Positions 25,872 to 33,532 of a stretch of 48,438 bases of DNA are shown piece after piece. How positions within the stretch are numbered: the first letter of the stretch is position 1; the number at the start of each line of letters is the position of its first letter. This DNA is from a virus. Below the pieces are notes generated by a model, which saw nothing but the letters and a program-made list of their open reading frames with translations, made no database searches and was not told the origin of the DNA. The position numbers were made by a program, and so were the translations under genes. Location of the stretch: the IMG/VR virus record IMGVR_UViG_3300017987_000135, positions 1 to 48,438 of that record; one strand, written 5' to 3'.

Positions 25872-27974
25872 TTATTCCGGCCCCATCGGAGGACCTTGTG
25901 GAGGAGCCTCCATGGGTCCACCTTGAGCGGCACCCGCTGCCTGAGCTTCCTCAGCGGCCTGCTGCTTCATTCTCGCTTCTTCTCGTGCGTCCAGCTCCTC
26001 TTCCGACGGGATTATTCCTTCCCGAACGTCTTGCGCCCTGAAGATTTCGCGCAGCAGTTCGGCGCGGCCCTTGATACCCATGATCTGCATGTCGACCGGG
26101 TTCTGGGTCGCGGCGAGGAGTTCCTGTCGTCGAGCAGCCACCTGCTCCTTGATGATTAGGTGCAGCACACCCAGAGGACGAATGCGCACATCACCCTTTA
26201 TCGTCTCGTCAGATGAGTGATCCATGTTGTACTCGAACTGGCGCATCACTACTTCGCTGACAACTTCTTCGTAGATACGCGCAATCACCTTCCGGATGCC
26301 TCTGGCCGCAGAGTTCATGAGCATGGATAGCCCACCCATCGTACGGCCAGCACCAGCAACACGCTCGTTGCCATAGGCATACGCGGGGATTCCGGTGATG
26401 TCGTCCGACAGGCGGATGAACTGATCCAGAATCCTCAGAAGCTCAGGTGCGCGTGACTCGACATTGAAAAACGTCATCGGGGCTCCACCGCCCGGGGCTC
26501 CGGCATTGTTGAACTGCCAAATCTTGAGGGGGTGGATGGCGGTAACCTTCTTCTGGTTAGGGGGCAGCTTCGTGATGTCGTGGATAGCGGCCTGCGGCCC
26601 AGCGGCCAGACCCATATTCACCACCAGGGACCGCACAGCAGCGTTGATAATCTGCTGCGTGTCTTCCATGAGCTGCGGGATACCCTTGCCCCAGAACCCG
26701 CCCGGCACGATAGCGTAGCAGGACTTGGAGTACGGCCTCCGGTCCATCTCGTCCGGATTCGGACGTGCCATGATGAGCGTCTCAGCGCACGTGATGAGGT
26801 TGACCTCGTACTCGCCAAGAGGCTCGATGCCGGAGAAGCCCAGGCTCTCAAGGGCCCGGCCCTGGCCGTCGGCCCAATCCATAAGCAGAGCGCCCTGCAC
26901 GCTACCCCAGAAGTTGAGACCTTCGAGCGACTGGTCGCTCTTGTGCTGGTCCTGGGTGTTCTCTCTGCGCTGCTGGAGCCTCTTGCGCTCCTCGTTGTAC
27001 TCGTACCCCGTCTCGATCTCGTATCCGGTCATCCCGAAGGTCTGCAGGACTACGTCGATCGCCTCGGAATCGTATCCGGGCTCCTTCTTCAACCTGACCA
27101 AGTCTGCACGGCTGAGCCGGATCTTCTCGATGAAGAAGCTGCCGTCCTGGCAGGTCGTCGAGTCAGACGATGGGTAAGCATCAAACGGGCTGATGCACTC
27201 GTATTCAGGGCTCAGGTCGTGCGTAATCTGCCGCTTCCACCGCCCCGTCTTCTCGTTCTTGACCCACTTGTAGGTCTTCCTGCGCCGCACGATCGGCCCC
27301 TTGAGAATGCCGACGTGGAAGGTGCAGAGGTCGCTGATGAATTCGTTGAAAGCCTTGGTGAAGTTCCCCTCGACGAACTGGTCCTTGATTTTGACCTGCA
27401 TCCGCTTCGCCGCGTCATCGGCGTGCTTCTTCATGTCCGTCAGGGTGTCGTCCCGTAGCTGCCCGGCGCGCATGGCTATCTCGGATGGGTCGATAGGCGT
27501 GCCCATCCTCTGGCGCTCTTCCAGCCACTCCATGAGCGTCTTCTGGACGATTTGCTGCGTCACGTCCTCAGGCAGGTCCGGTATAGGCGTGCCCTCCAAC
27601 CCCCAGGTTTTCTCCTCGGGTGAAGAGAGGATGTCGGAGATCCACGCCTCTGCGGCTCTGCACTTGGTCTCGGTGACCTTCAAGAAGATCGGCTGGATGC
27701 CCTTCTTCTCGATTTTGGCCTTTTTCTCGGCGTCGTAGTAGCCGTCCCGCTGCCGTTGGAACTGCAGCATCTCGTACTGGACGGTCTGCTTCGCCTCGCT
27801 GGCCTGTAGGTACGACTCATGCACGAAGGCAGAAAGCATGGATTTCCAGGGAGAGCCCTGCTCGGCTACTTCCTCCTGGATCGCGGCCTCTTCCTGCTGA
27901 GAAAGCTGTTCAGCAGTCGAGTATTGGATCAGTCCGTGGGTTCCGCGTGTCTGCGTGAACTGCCCACCGTTCAT
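25872..27974 (-). CDS. Portal protein
   Basis: 700 aa. In-frame ATG and TTG starts exist 66 and 78 nt upstream, but the promoter -10 at 28043-28048 would place them at or before the transcript start, while the ATG at 27974 has GAGG 9 nt upstream; I therefore choose 27974. The pattern fits large P22-type portals: an N-terminal helical part AEQLSQQEEAAIQEEVAE, a wing containing DLSPEYECISPFDAYPSSDSTTCQDG, a stem-like QIINAAVRSLVVNMGLAAGPQAAIHD, and an acidic/Gln-rich C-terminal tail. Located between terL and scaffold as usual. Forms the DNA-packaging vertex. Confidence 0.85.
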   Translation of the reverse strand: MNGGQFTQTRGTHGLIQYSTAEQLSQQEEAAIQEEVAEQGSPWKSMLSAFVHESYLQASEAKQTVQYEMLQFQRQRDGYYDAEKKAKIEKKGIQPIFLKVTETKCRAAEAWISDILSSPEEKTWGLEGTPIPDLPEDVTQQIVQKTLMEWLEERQRMGTPIDPSEIAMRAGQLRDDTLTDMKKHADDAAKRMQVKIKDQFVEGNFTKAFNEFISDLCTFHVGILKGPIVRRRKTYKWVKNEKTGRWKRQITHDLSPEYECISPFDAYPSSDSTTCQDGSFFIEKIRLSRADLVRLKKEPGYDSEAIDVVLQTFGMTGYEIETGYEYNEERKRLQQRRENTQDQHKSDQSLEGLNFWGSVQGALLMDWADGQGRALESLGFSGIEPLGEYEVNLITCAETLIMARPNPDEMDRRPYSKSCYAIVPGGFWGKGIPQLMEDTQQIINAAVRSLVVNMGLAAGPQAAIHDITKLPPNQKKVTAIHPLKIWQFNNAGAPGGGAPMTFFNVESRAPELLRILDQFIRLSDDITGIPAYAYGNERVAGAGRTMGGLSMLMNSAARGIRKVIARIYEEVVSEVVMRQFEYNMDHSSDETIKGDVRIRPLGVLHLIIKEQVAARRQELLAATQNPVDMQIMGIKGRAELLREIFRAQDVREGIIPSEEELDAREEARMKQQAAEEAQAAGAAQGGPMEAPPQGPPMGPE

Positions 27975-28042
27975 AAGCTCGGACCTCGCTTGTAGGCACA
28001 CCGGGTGCCGCGCAGGATTCCCGAGCTTGAAATCCACCATAG

Positions 28043-28071
28043 AAGGTATCAAATAACGTCAACGCTGTCAA
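28043..28071 (-). promoter_or_regulatory. Sigma70-type promoter for the head operon
   Basis: On the minus strand TTGACA (28066-28071), a 17-nt spacer and TACCTT (28043-28048). The -35 is perfect and the -10 matches 3 of 6. Expected start near 28036 leaves a leader of about 60 nt before the portal ATG at 27974. The direct repeat GTCAAGCAA (28067-28075 and 28078-28086, plus-strand reading) covers the -35 and could be an operator. Confidence 0.5.
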
Positions 28072-28106
28072 GCAACCGTCAAGCAAAGTGGAAAATAACG
28101 CTAAAG

Positions 28107-28220
28107 CATGACGCCGTGACACCACTTTTTCCCCCTTATGAACACAAAAGGTATAGGGAATATAGAAAGAGAGAGTGTTCTCTTCTGACAAAGGCAGAAA
28201 CTTGCCGTCACGCCGTCATG
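28107..28220. repeat. Near-perfect 14-nt inverted repeat beside the parS-like site
   Basis: Arms CATGACGCCGTGAC (28107-28120) and GTCACGCCGTCATG (28207-28220) are inverted copies differing at one base, separated by 86 nt. The right arm touches the parS-like palindrome. In the terL-portal gap no coding sequence is seen. Could be paired protein-binding sites. Confidence 0.6.
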
Positions 28221-28240
28221 GATGTTCCACGTGGAACATC
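28221..28240. other. parS: parS-like centromere palindrome
   Basis: GATGTTCCACGTGGAACATC is a perfect 20-bp palindrome. Its core, TGTTCCACGTGGAACA (28223-28238), fits the bacterial chromosomal parS consensus TGTTNCACGTGNAACA exactly. ParB dimers load as CTP clamps at such sites. The palindrome overlaps the last bases of the terL stop region. I see no second full copy and no parA or parB in the window. The match is direct; function is inferred. Confidence 0.65.
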
Positions 28241-29771
28241 AAAACCAAGCGTCAACGACGTCGGCGTCTGGCTCGACATCGAAGGCGTGCTGCCCGCCGT
28301 ATCCGGTGCCGATTGTGTTTTCGCTCTCGTGGCCACCGCGAGCAGCCAGGGCAGCGTACTGGAGCGCGTCGTGCGCGTGTGAGAAGATGTTCTTGTCTGG
28401 CACCATGGCGTAGCGGGTGGCTCCCGGGACGTTCATTTTGCGCAGGCAGTACTTGCCCATGAATCCGCCCCTCAGCATCCGGCATTCCGGCGAGAGGGCG
28501 AATCCGGGCCGTCCGTCGAGATCGCTCACCATGAGGAAGCTGGCAACCGCGTCACGCCGCTTCTTGAACTTGTTCGTGGAGGCAGGGATGATCGGGAGCC
28601 CCTCCTCCTTGACAATGCGCATGGCGGTCATCTCGTCGGTTTCTACGCGCTGAGAGCCAGCAGGATCGCCCACAGACATCAGGTGCATTCCTGGGTACCG
28701 GTTGCGCATGAACGGGACAACCATGTTGCGGACGAACCTGCGCACGCCCATATCCTCTGAAATCAGCTCATGTAGCACAACGAACTGCCCAGTAGAGGTG
28801 AGCTGGCAGACTACGCAAGCCGGGTTCAGGCCGAAGTCCCACCCGAGAATTAACGGCAATCCGTAGAGAGGGGTGGGGGGATTCTCAAGTGCGTGCTTCC
28901 CGTCGTTGTACTCCGGATAAATTGGCTTTCCGGCCTGGATTACGCCGTATTCGCCCTGGATGAAGACCTTGATCCACTCGCGGTCCTTGCCGGGGATCTG
29001 CCGCATGTAGTAGTCGAAACCGCTGTTGTGGTTGACGATATTTTCCGCAGCGGGGATTCCAGGGACCTGTCCGGCATTCGGGACGTAGATCGGCTCCGTC
29101 TCGTCATCATGCTCCGGATTCATGAGGATCAGGCCCGGAGGCTGCTTGAAGAATATCATCTCCCTCGGCCGCTTCTCCTCGGCGATCTCGTACCACCAGG
29201 AGTCAGTGTCTGGAGGGTTCGTATCCATGATGACACCCGTCCAGGTCGTCCCGCCGAGCTTCTTGGAGGGGTAGCGGTCGACGCGGCCAGTCAGCATGTC
29301 GAAAACAGACTTCGGTATTTCGCACGCTTCGTTGATCCATCCGCCGGTCAATTCAAGCGATTTGAGCTTCCTGACGTCCTCATCTCGGTCGCAGGCCAGG
29401 AAGATGACCTCCATGTCCAGCGCCGTGCCGTCGCCGATGTCCGGGATCTTCATGCGCCCCGTGATCGGGGAGCCCCGGGTAATTGGGCAGATCTTGCGAC
29501 CACATCCGTCCTGCTCGGGAACCCACTCAGTCCAGGTCTTGATCGTCGTGCTCAAGAGTTCTGGATACGTGTTTCGGATGATCGCCCAACGACTCCTGCG
29601 GACTCCCCGAAACGGCTTTTGCCGTAGGGCACGCATGTATATCTCGACACAACAAGCACTCGACTTGCCGCTCCCGATAGGCCCCATAATGCCCCGCACG
29701 AAATGCTGGGAAGCATGGAACAGCTTCGGGGTGGCCTCAGGCGTGTACTTGATGTATTCGGTTTCCGGCAT
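28239..29771 (-). CDS. terL: Terminase large subunit
   Basis: 510 aa; ATG directly follows the previous stop (TAGATG). ATPase: Walker A GPIGSGKS (30-37) and Walker B with catalytic Glu in LTGGWINEA (141-149). Nuclease: Asp312 in LGWDFGLNPA, Asp369 in VGDPAG and Asp468 in HDALQYAAL, the RNase-H-like triad. Length is typical. It pumps DNA into procapsids through the portal and cuts concatemers. terS lies about 5.2 kb upstream in the same direction instead of adjacent. The stop abuts a parS-like palindrome. Confidence 0.92.
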   Translation of the reverse strand: MPETEYIKYTPEATPKLFHASQHFVRGIMGPIGSGKSSACCVEIYMRALRQKPFRGVRRSRWAIIRNTYPELLSTTIKTWTEWVPEQDGCGRKICPITRGSPITGRMKIPDIGDGTALDMEVIFLACDRDEDVRKLKSLELTGGWINEACEIPKSVFDMLTGRVDRYPSKKLGGTTWTGVIMDTNPPDTDSWWYEIAEEKRPREMIFFKQPPGLILMNPEHDDETEPIYVPNAGQVPGIPAAENIVNHNSGFDYYMRQIPGKDREWIKVFIQGEYGVIQAGKPIYPEYNDGKHALENPPTPLYGLPLILGWDFGLNPACVVCQLTSTGQFVVLHELISEDMGVRRFVRNMVVPFMRNRYPGMHLMSVGDPAGSQRVETDEMTAMRIVKEEGLPIIPASTNKFKKRRDAVASFLMVSDLDGRPGFALSPECRMLRGGFMGKYCLRKMNVPGATRYAMVPDKNIFSHAHDALQYAALAARGGHESENTIGTGYGGQHAFDVEPDADVVDAWF

Positions 29772-30014
29772 CTAGAACTGACGCTCCTTCTTCTTGATCT
29801 TGGCCACGGCTTTGTTGACGTGTCCTATCTGCCGCTTTGCCTTGCTGACATTCCGGTGACCACCGCCATCTAGCGGCTTGCTGTTGGAATTCAGCGAGAC
29901 CTCGCCCGTAGTTGAATCGACCACCCGCCATAGAGCCCCTACCTTCCGGACCTGCACGAACACGTCGTCCGGAATATCTGCTTCTGCGTCGTAGAGATCG
30001 TAATCTTCAACCAT
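29772..30014 (-). CDS. Small basic-tailed protein upstream of terL
   Basis: 80 aa. The ATG shares its A with the previous TGA (TGATG). Acidic N-terminus (VEDYDLYDAEADIPDD), a central beta segment VFVQVRKVGALWRVVDSTTGEVSL and a basic C-terminus (KAKRQIGHVNKAVAKIKKKERQF). Immediately followed by terL. Function not recognised. Confidence 0.65.
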   Translation of the reverse strand: MVEDYDLYDAEADIPDDVFVQVRKVGALWRVVDSTTGEVSLNSNSKPLDGGGHRNVSKAKRQIGHVNKAVAKIKKKERQF

Positions 30015-30175
30015 CACTCACCCTCCACAAACTCAAGGGTTCCGGAGTTATACGCTCGTTTTATCCGGCGGAAGAAGTTCTGGAACGTCTGCCCCGGGAC
30101 CTTCTGGCGCTGCGGCATCGCGTTCCATGTTCGCAGTGCGATTGTCCGCAACCATTTTGCGCGCTTGCTGTTCAT
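30014..30175 (-). CDS. 53-aa basic protein overlapping its upstream gene
   Basis: 53 aa; ATG preceded by AGGAGAGG. Very basic and helical (NSKRAKWLRTIALRTWNAMPQRQKV then FFRRIKRAYNSG). Its first 128 nt lie inside the end of the upstream gene in another frame. Both frames look coding: this one has its own strong ribosome-binding site and is coupled by TGATG to the next gene. Function not recognised; RNA/DNA binding possible. Confidence 0.6.
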   Translation of the reverse strand: MNSKRAKWLRTIALRTWNAMPQRQKVPGQTFQNFFRRIKRAYNSGTLEFVEGE

Positions 30176-30485
30176 TCGGTGCCTCTCCTGTGCAATGTGT
30201 CGAATCGATAAAGACCGGAGCGCCCGGCCCCATATATCGAGCGCCACGCGCTATATTGTACTCGAACCATTCGATCGCCTCGGGGAGGTTTAGCCCTTGC
30301 GTCATCAGCTTATTTAGTATCTTGGTCTCGTCATAGACTACGACCGGCTGATCGACATCGTGCATGACTCCTACGATAGCTTTGTCGTACCCGTAGCGCG
30401 CCTCCCCTTCCGCCCCGAACACGTCCAGGAACATCAGTTCGACGCCGTACCAGTCCGCCAGTCTGTCTCTCCAGGACTGATTCAT
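30048..30485 (-). CDS. Conserved-type phage protein
   Basis: 145 aa; start overlaps the previous stop (ATGA). The segment LNLPEAIEWFEYNIARGARYMGPGAPVFIDS matches a pattern frequent in small phage proteins next to terminase genes (eAlEyfeyNv.gAyvG..TPif). C-terminal 45 residues are disordered, Ala/Pro-rich, and overlap the next gene by 128 nt. Function unknown. Confidence 0.7.
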   Translation of the reverse strand: MNQSWRDRLADWYGVELMFLDVFGAEGEARYGYDKAIVGVMHDVDQPVVVYDETKILNKLMTQGLNLPEAIEWFEYNIARGARYMGPGAPVFIDSTHCTGEAPNEQQARKMVADNRTANMERDAAAPEGPGADVPELLPPDKTSV

Positions 30486-30937
30486 TCCTTGGTCTCCTCG
30501 GGAAAATCGCTCTTCTCAGCGGCGGGAGCGGGCTTCTTCGCGGCCTTCTTGCGGCGCGGGCGCTTCTTCTCTGCATTTCGGTTCTCCGCAATTCGGGAGA
30601 GGGAGCGCATCATGACGTCACCCACCGCGAGGATCGCCGCAGGAGCGAGCTTCCCTGGCCCCAGGACGGTCGAATAGTGGTGCATCGTCGCCAGGAGCAT
30701 CATGTTCAGCTCGTCGAGCTTCTGATCCTTCTCAACCACTGGCTGCGAGAACACCACGAGTCGGCTGAACTTGTCTTCGCCGCGACCCTTGTTGTCGACC
30801 TCAATCTCGTGCTCCCGGTCCATATCGAAGCCGTGGTGCGCGAGGAACCCCTGGACCTCGTCGTTCGAGTCCACGTCCTCGATCTCCACCGCCAGGAACA
30901 CCCGACCGTCAGCCTGCCACCTGTTCGTCGCTTTCAT
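30482..30937 (-). CDS. Unknown protein with basic Ala/Lys tail
   Basis: 151 aa; ATG preceded by GGGAG and overlapping the upstream gene by 29 nt. A compact N-terminal part (WQADGRVFLAVEIEDVDSNDEVQGFLAHHGF) is followed by a helix with LNMMLLATMHHYSTVLGP, then a Lys/Arg/Ala/Pro tail (KKRPRRKKAAKKPAPAAEK) that may contact nucleic acid. Family not recognised. Confidence 0.65.
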   Translation of the reverse strand: MKATNRWQADGRVFLAVEIEDVDSNDEVQGFLAHHGFDMDREHEIEVDNKGRGEDKFSRLVVFSQPVVEKDQKLDELNMMLLATMHHYSTVLGPGKLAPAAILAVGDVMMRSLSRIAENRNAEKKRPRRKKAAKKPAPAAEKSDFPEETKE

Positions 30938-31304
30938 TGAACTCCCTTCTTATGTCTACCGCTACCCCAGCGGGTGACGCCACGGACAACGAGTCCATGC
31001 CGCACTCTTCCGTAACCGCAAGAAGCCTCTCTGCATCTTGCGAAATTCGTCGTACGAGCTTCGAGATGACCGGACGGTACTGACTCGGCACCTGCTCCGG
31101 AGAGACCTCATCATGCGGGTCTACTCCGTCGTGCTTCATGAGCATGTACCTGGAGTCGTAGTAGCCCAGCTCGTACGCTACACAGGCTGGCACGTCGCAA
31201 GAGAAGTGGTCTGACGCCTGCCTCTCCATCACCTGGGCGACGTGGAGAACCTCAGGCCACAGCTTCCGCCCTGTCAGCAGCCTCTCGTCAATCATCGTTT
31301 CCAT
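30909..31304 (-). CDS. Unknown acidic protein
   Basis: 131 aa from ATG at 31304 (an ATG three codons later is an alternative; neither has a strong ribosome-binding site). Helical segments LLTGRKLWPEVLHVAQVMERQ and VISKLVRRISQDAERLLAVTEECG, with DHFSCDVPACVAYELGYYDS between. It overlaps the next gene by 29 nt. Family not recognised. Confidence 0.65.
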   Translation of the reverse strand: METMIDERLLTGRKLWPEVLHVAQVMERQASDHFSCDVPACVAYELGYYDSRYMLMKHDGVDPHDEVSPEQVPSQYRPVISKLVRRISQDAERLLAVTEECGMDSLSVASPAGVAVDIRREFNESDEQVAG

Positions 31305-31306
31305 GG

Positions 31307-31714
31307 TCAATACTCGAACAGTATGCCGGTCTTCCCGTGCCACGTGATTGGACGCTTCGGTTTACCTTTCCAGATCGTTGTCCCGCTGACCTCATCCTTG
31401 TGGATCAGCGCATGATTTCCGGCGTGCGAGCGGCACCTGCGTGCCGCCGCACTCCAGGTGTGAACTTGGCCATCGACGGCAATATGGCCAGAACGGATAC
31501 GAATCCCATCGTACGGTTCTTCCTCTTCTTCGACCGGTGGTGCCGGGGGAGCCTCAGTGACGGGGCAGGCTGGAACCCCGTCGGGAGGAGTGCTTGCTGG
31601 GGTAGCGTTCTCCCCCGGCGCGACCGATTCCACGATCTCGGGTATATCCGGGAGCGTGGTTGATCTACATCCGATTACGAGTGAGATCAAGAAGACGAGC
31701 GCCGTGCTTTTCAT
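31307..31714 (-). CDS. Proline-rich lipoprotein
   Basis: 135 aa. N-terminus MKSTALVFLISLVIGCRST is a lipoprotein signal with lipobox LVIGC (Cys16). It is followed by a Pro/Glu-rich stretch ending EEEEEPYDG and a small globular domain RIRSGHIAVDGQVHTWSAAARRCRSHAGNH. The start lies 50 nt inside the end of the upstream one-TM gene. An outer-membrane lipoprotein from a phage suggests an o-spanin or surface-exclusion role; this is inference. Confidence 0.7.
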   Translation of the reverse strand: MKSTALVFLISLVIGCRSTTLPDIPEIVESVAPGENATPASTPPDGVPACPVTEAPPAPPVEEEEEPYDGIRIRSGHIAVDGQVHTWSAAARRCRSHAGNHALIHKDEVSGTTIWKGKPKRPITWHGKTGILFEY

Positions 31715-31946
31715 ACATCACCTTGTGGTCGTTGCAGCAGAAGGTCTCTTTCGCTTCTGCACACCATCCATCCGGCAAACCTACCTTCCCTGCAGGCTTG
31801 CAGGTCGTGGTGCCGCAAAAAGAGCAGTGGAACCAGTCGAAATCCCCATATAGGACCCTGAGAGTTCGTAGCCGCAGGTACAGTCGTACGCCCATAATGA
31901 TCGCCGCAAGTGCCAATATCGTTAGGACTGTCAGGATCGGCTTCAT
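31665..31946 (-). CDS. One-TM protein with zinc-ribbon-like cysteines
   Basis: 93 aa; start overlaps the previous stop (ATGA). Transmembrane helix at about 4-22 (ILTVLTILALAAIIMGVRL), a basic stop-transfer RLRTLRV, then FHCSFCGTTTCK...WCAEAKETFCCNDHKV with a CxxC pair and further cysteines able to bind zinc. The 3' end overlaps the lipoprotein start. Orientation relative to the membrane is unknown. Confidence 0.65.
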   Translation of the reverse strand: MKPILTVLTILALAAIIMGVRLYLRLRTLRVLYGDFDWFHCSFCGTTTCKPAGKVGLPDGWCAEAKETFCCNDHKVMYEKHGARLLDLTRNRM

Positions 31947-32140
31947 GATGCGCGCTTCGCTTTAGAGTATCCACAGGCAGGACACTCCCCCTTTTCGACT
32001 GATTCCATTGCCCAAGCTGTTTTGTTCTTCTTCGCGATCTCGCTGAGAAGGCCGGTAGCCTTGTCGGCGTACAACCAGACCCAGCCGCAAGAGGAGCATC
32101 GGAAGCCCTTGTCTCGCGGTGGGTCTGGGATACAGATCAC
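31943..32140 (-). CDS. Zinc-ribbon protein
   Basis: 65 aa starting at GTG with GAGG 6-7 nt upstream. CSSC (residues 15-18) and CPAC (53-56) form a classic two-knuckle ribbon separated by a helix (GLLSEIAKKNKTAWAMESVEKG). Function unknown; nucleic-acid or protein binding is likely. Confidence 0.7.
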   Translation of the reverse strand: MICIPDPPRDKGFRCSSCGWVWLYADKATGLLSEIAKKNKTAWAMESVEKGECPACGYSKAKRAS

Positions 32141-32143
32141 GTG

Positions 32144-32359
32144 TTACCTCGCCATCTGTCCGGGTCCGTACTGGTTGCCTGCGCCACCGGGGCCGTAGGC
32201 CATGTTGGGGCGCTTCTTGGTGGCACTGGACGAGCCGTAAGTCATGGGGCACTTGCAGCGGTGAGCTTCGTGGTTGGTGCGGCCAACCTTGTAGCACTGG
32301 GAGTGGGAGGATTTCCCCCCCGTACCGCCGTGGCTGCTCTTCTGGTCGTACTGCTTCAT
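32144..32359 (-). CDS. Small Gly/Ser-rich protein
   Basis: 71 aa; ATG preceded by AAAGGAG. Gly, Ser, Lys and His rich with three cysteines (QCYKV, HRCKCP). C-terminal YGPGGAGNQYGPGQ is low complexity. It resembles short hydrophilic proteins near terminase genes. Function not recognised. Confidence 0.6.
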   Translation of the reverse strand: MKQYDQKSSHGGTGGKSSHSQCYKVGRTNHEAHRCKCPMTYGSSSATKKRPNMAYGPGGAGNQYGPGQMAR

Positions 32360-32389
32360 CTCTCTGGTCTCCTTTGCCCTGGTGGGCGG

Positions 32390-33076
32390 TTACATGATGC
32401 TGTCGGGGTCGGAGGGGCTTCTGGTGCCCATGATGAGGGACTCGTAGTCTTCGCCGAACTTGTCCTTCATGAGTTCGTCGGTGCGGGCATCGATGAGGTC
32501 GTCCGAGACGCCGAACTTGGAGAGTTGGCCACGGATGTTGTCCCTGGCCTCCTGGATTTCATCCATTGCTTGGCCCTGGCGACGTTCGAACTGCTCCCTG
32601 CCACGGTAGAGGCCGTAGAGTGCCTTGATGATACCGCCTCGACCTTCGGGCGTCCGAGTGCGCAGGAGGTCCTCGTAGGACGGCCCTTTGCCCTTTCCGG
32701 GTTTATAGAACCGGTTGTCGGTTGGGGCAGTCGGAGTCGGAGCCCACCCATCTTCCCCGATACGGCTGAATATATTGCCCTCCCCCGGCTGAGTCAGCGG
32801 GCCTTTTCTCCCTTTATCCGACCCGATCCCGCTGTCGGGCATGGGCTGACGCGGCTCCTCGGGTTCGGTATCCCAGTGTCCGATATCGCCCTCATCAAGC
32901 GGTCCTCGGCCGAGTTCCTTGCGTTTCTGGTCGCGTTTCGCTGCTCCCGACGGGGGCATACGGCGATCGAGGGGATGTTGCCCACCCCTGACCTTATTCT
33001 GCATCGCCATACCCATCCCTACCATGGAGGCTCCGCCGATGATCCTCTTGAGGATCTTGTTACGTGAGGTTCCCAT
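32390..33076 (-). CDS. Unknown protein with N-terminal hydrophobic Gly/Met segment
   Basis: 228 aa; ATG preceded by AAAGGAGAGG and overlapping the upstream gene by 17 nt. Residues 8-25 (LKRIIGGASMVGMGMAMQ) could be a short membrane helix. The middle is Pro/Gly-rich and charged, and the C-terminal 100 residues are helical (YGLYRGREQFERRQGQAMDE, DNIRGQLSKFGVSDDLIDAR). Possibly a minor virion protein; no family seen. Confidence 0.65.
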   Translation of the reverse strand: MGTSRNKILKRIIGGASMVGMGMAMQNKVRGGQHPLDRRMPPSGAAKRDQKRKELGRGPLDEGDIGHWDTEPEEPRQPMPDSGIGSDKGRKGPLTQPGEGNIFSRIGEDGWAPTPTAPTDNRFYKPGKGKGPSYEDLLRTRTPEGRGGIIKALYGLYRGREQFERRQGQAMDEIQEARDNIRGQLSKFGVSDDLIDARTDELMKDKFGEDYESLIMGTRSPSDPDSIM

Positions 33077-33233
33077 TTCTTCCTCTCCTTTCGCAGAGCC
33101 GGGAGCAGAACGTCTCGCCAGTGCTGTGGTTCTTCCTCCAACTGCCGGGCATCGTCTGTCGCATTTTACTACAACAAACGAGCACCCAGCAGGCTGCGCA
33201 CTGGTACCAGACGTTTTGGTTCTCGTCCGTCAC
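33060..33233 (-). CDS. Small cysteine-rich protein
   Basis: 57 aa from GTG at 33233, preceded by AGGAAGG. Cysteines occur as CAACWVLVCC and FCSRLC, giving a possible zinc knuckle. The start lies 5 nt after the basic-protein stop. Function unknown. Confidence 0.55.
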   Translation of the reverse strand: MTDENQNVWYQCAACWVLVCCSKMRQTMPGSWRKNHSTGETFCSRLCERRGRNGNLT

Positions 33234-33237
33234 GGCT

Positions 33238-33510
33238 CTACCTTCCTGGTCTCCTGAGTGCCGGGCCACTGAATCCGACCATTTCCTGCTTCATCGCGGT
33301 CTTGCGGCCGGGCTTGACCTTGACAGCTTTGCCAACCATGGCGACCTTCTTGCCGGGCTTGGGCTTCTTGACCTTGACCGGCTTGCCGACCATCTTCGTG
33401 GCTTTCCCAACACCCTTCCCCATCTTGCTGGGGCCGACCTTGCGGCCACCAGTTGCTTTCGAGGGGCGGGCAGGCTTGCTCGGGCGATACGGTCGCGGGG
33501 TCCTGGGCAT
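33238..33510 (-). CDS. Histone-H1-like Lys/Pro/Gly basic protein
   Basis: 90 aa; ATG at 33510 preceded by AGGAGAG at 7 nt. Almost entirely Lys, Arg, Pro, Gly, Val with repeated units GKATKMVGKPVKVKKPKPGKK and VAMVGKAVKVKPGRK. It is similar in style to histone-H1-like tails and to nucleoid proteins. DNA or RNA compaction is the obvious inference. The position with packaging genes would suit a packaged DNA-binding protein. Confidence 0.6.
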   Translation of the reverse strand: MPRTPRPYRPSKPARPSKATGGRKVGPSKMGKGVGKATKMVGKPVKVKKPKPGKKVAMVGKAVKVKPGRKTAMKQEMVGFSGPALRRPGR

Positions 33511-33532
33511 GTCTCTCTCCTGGTTACGGGTC

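Noticed and set aside
26532-27458. 308-codon rightward open frame
   Set aside because: Antisense to the portal gene.
31711-32297. Overlapping leftward frames of 87 and 111 codons
   Set aside because: Shadows of the one-TM and zinc-ribbon genes; no ribosome-binding sites.
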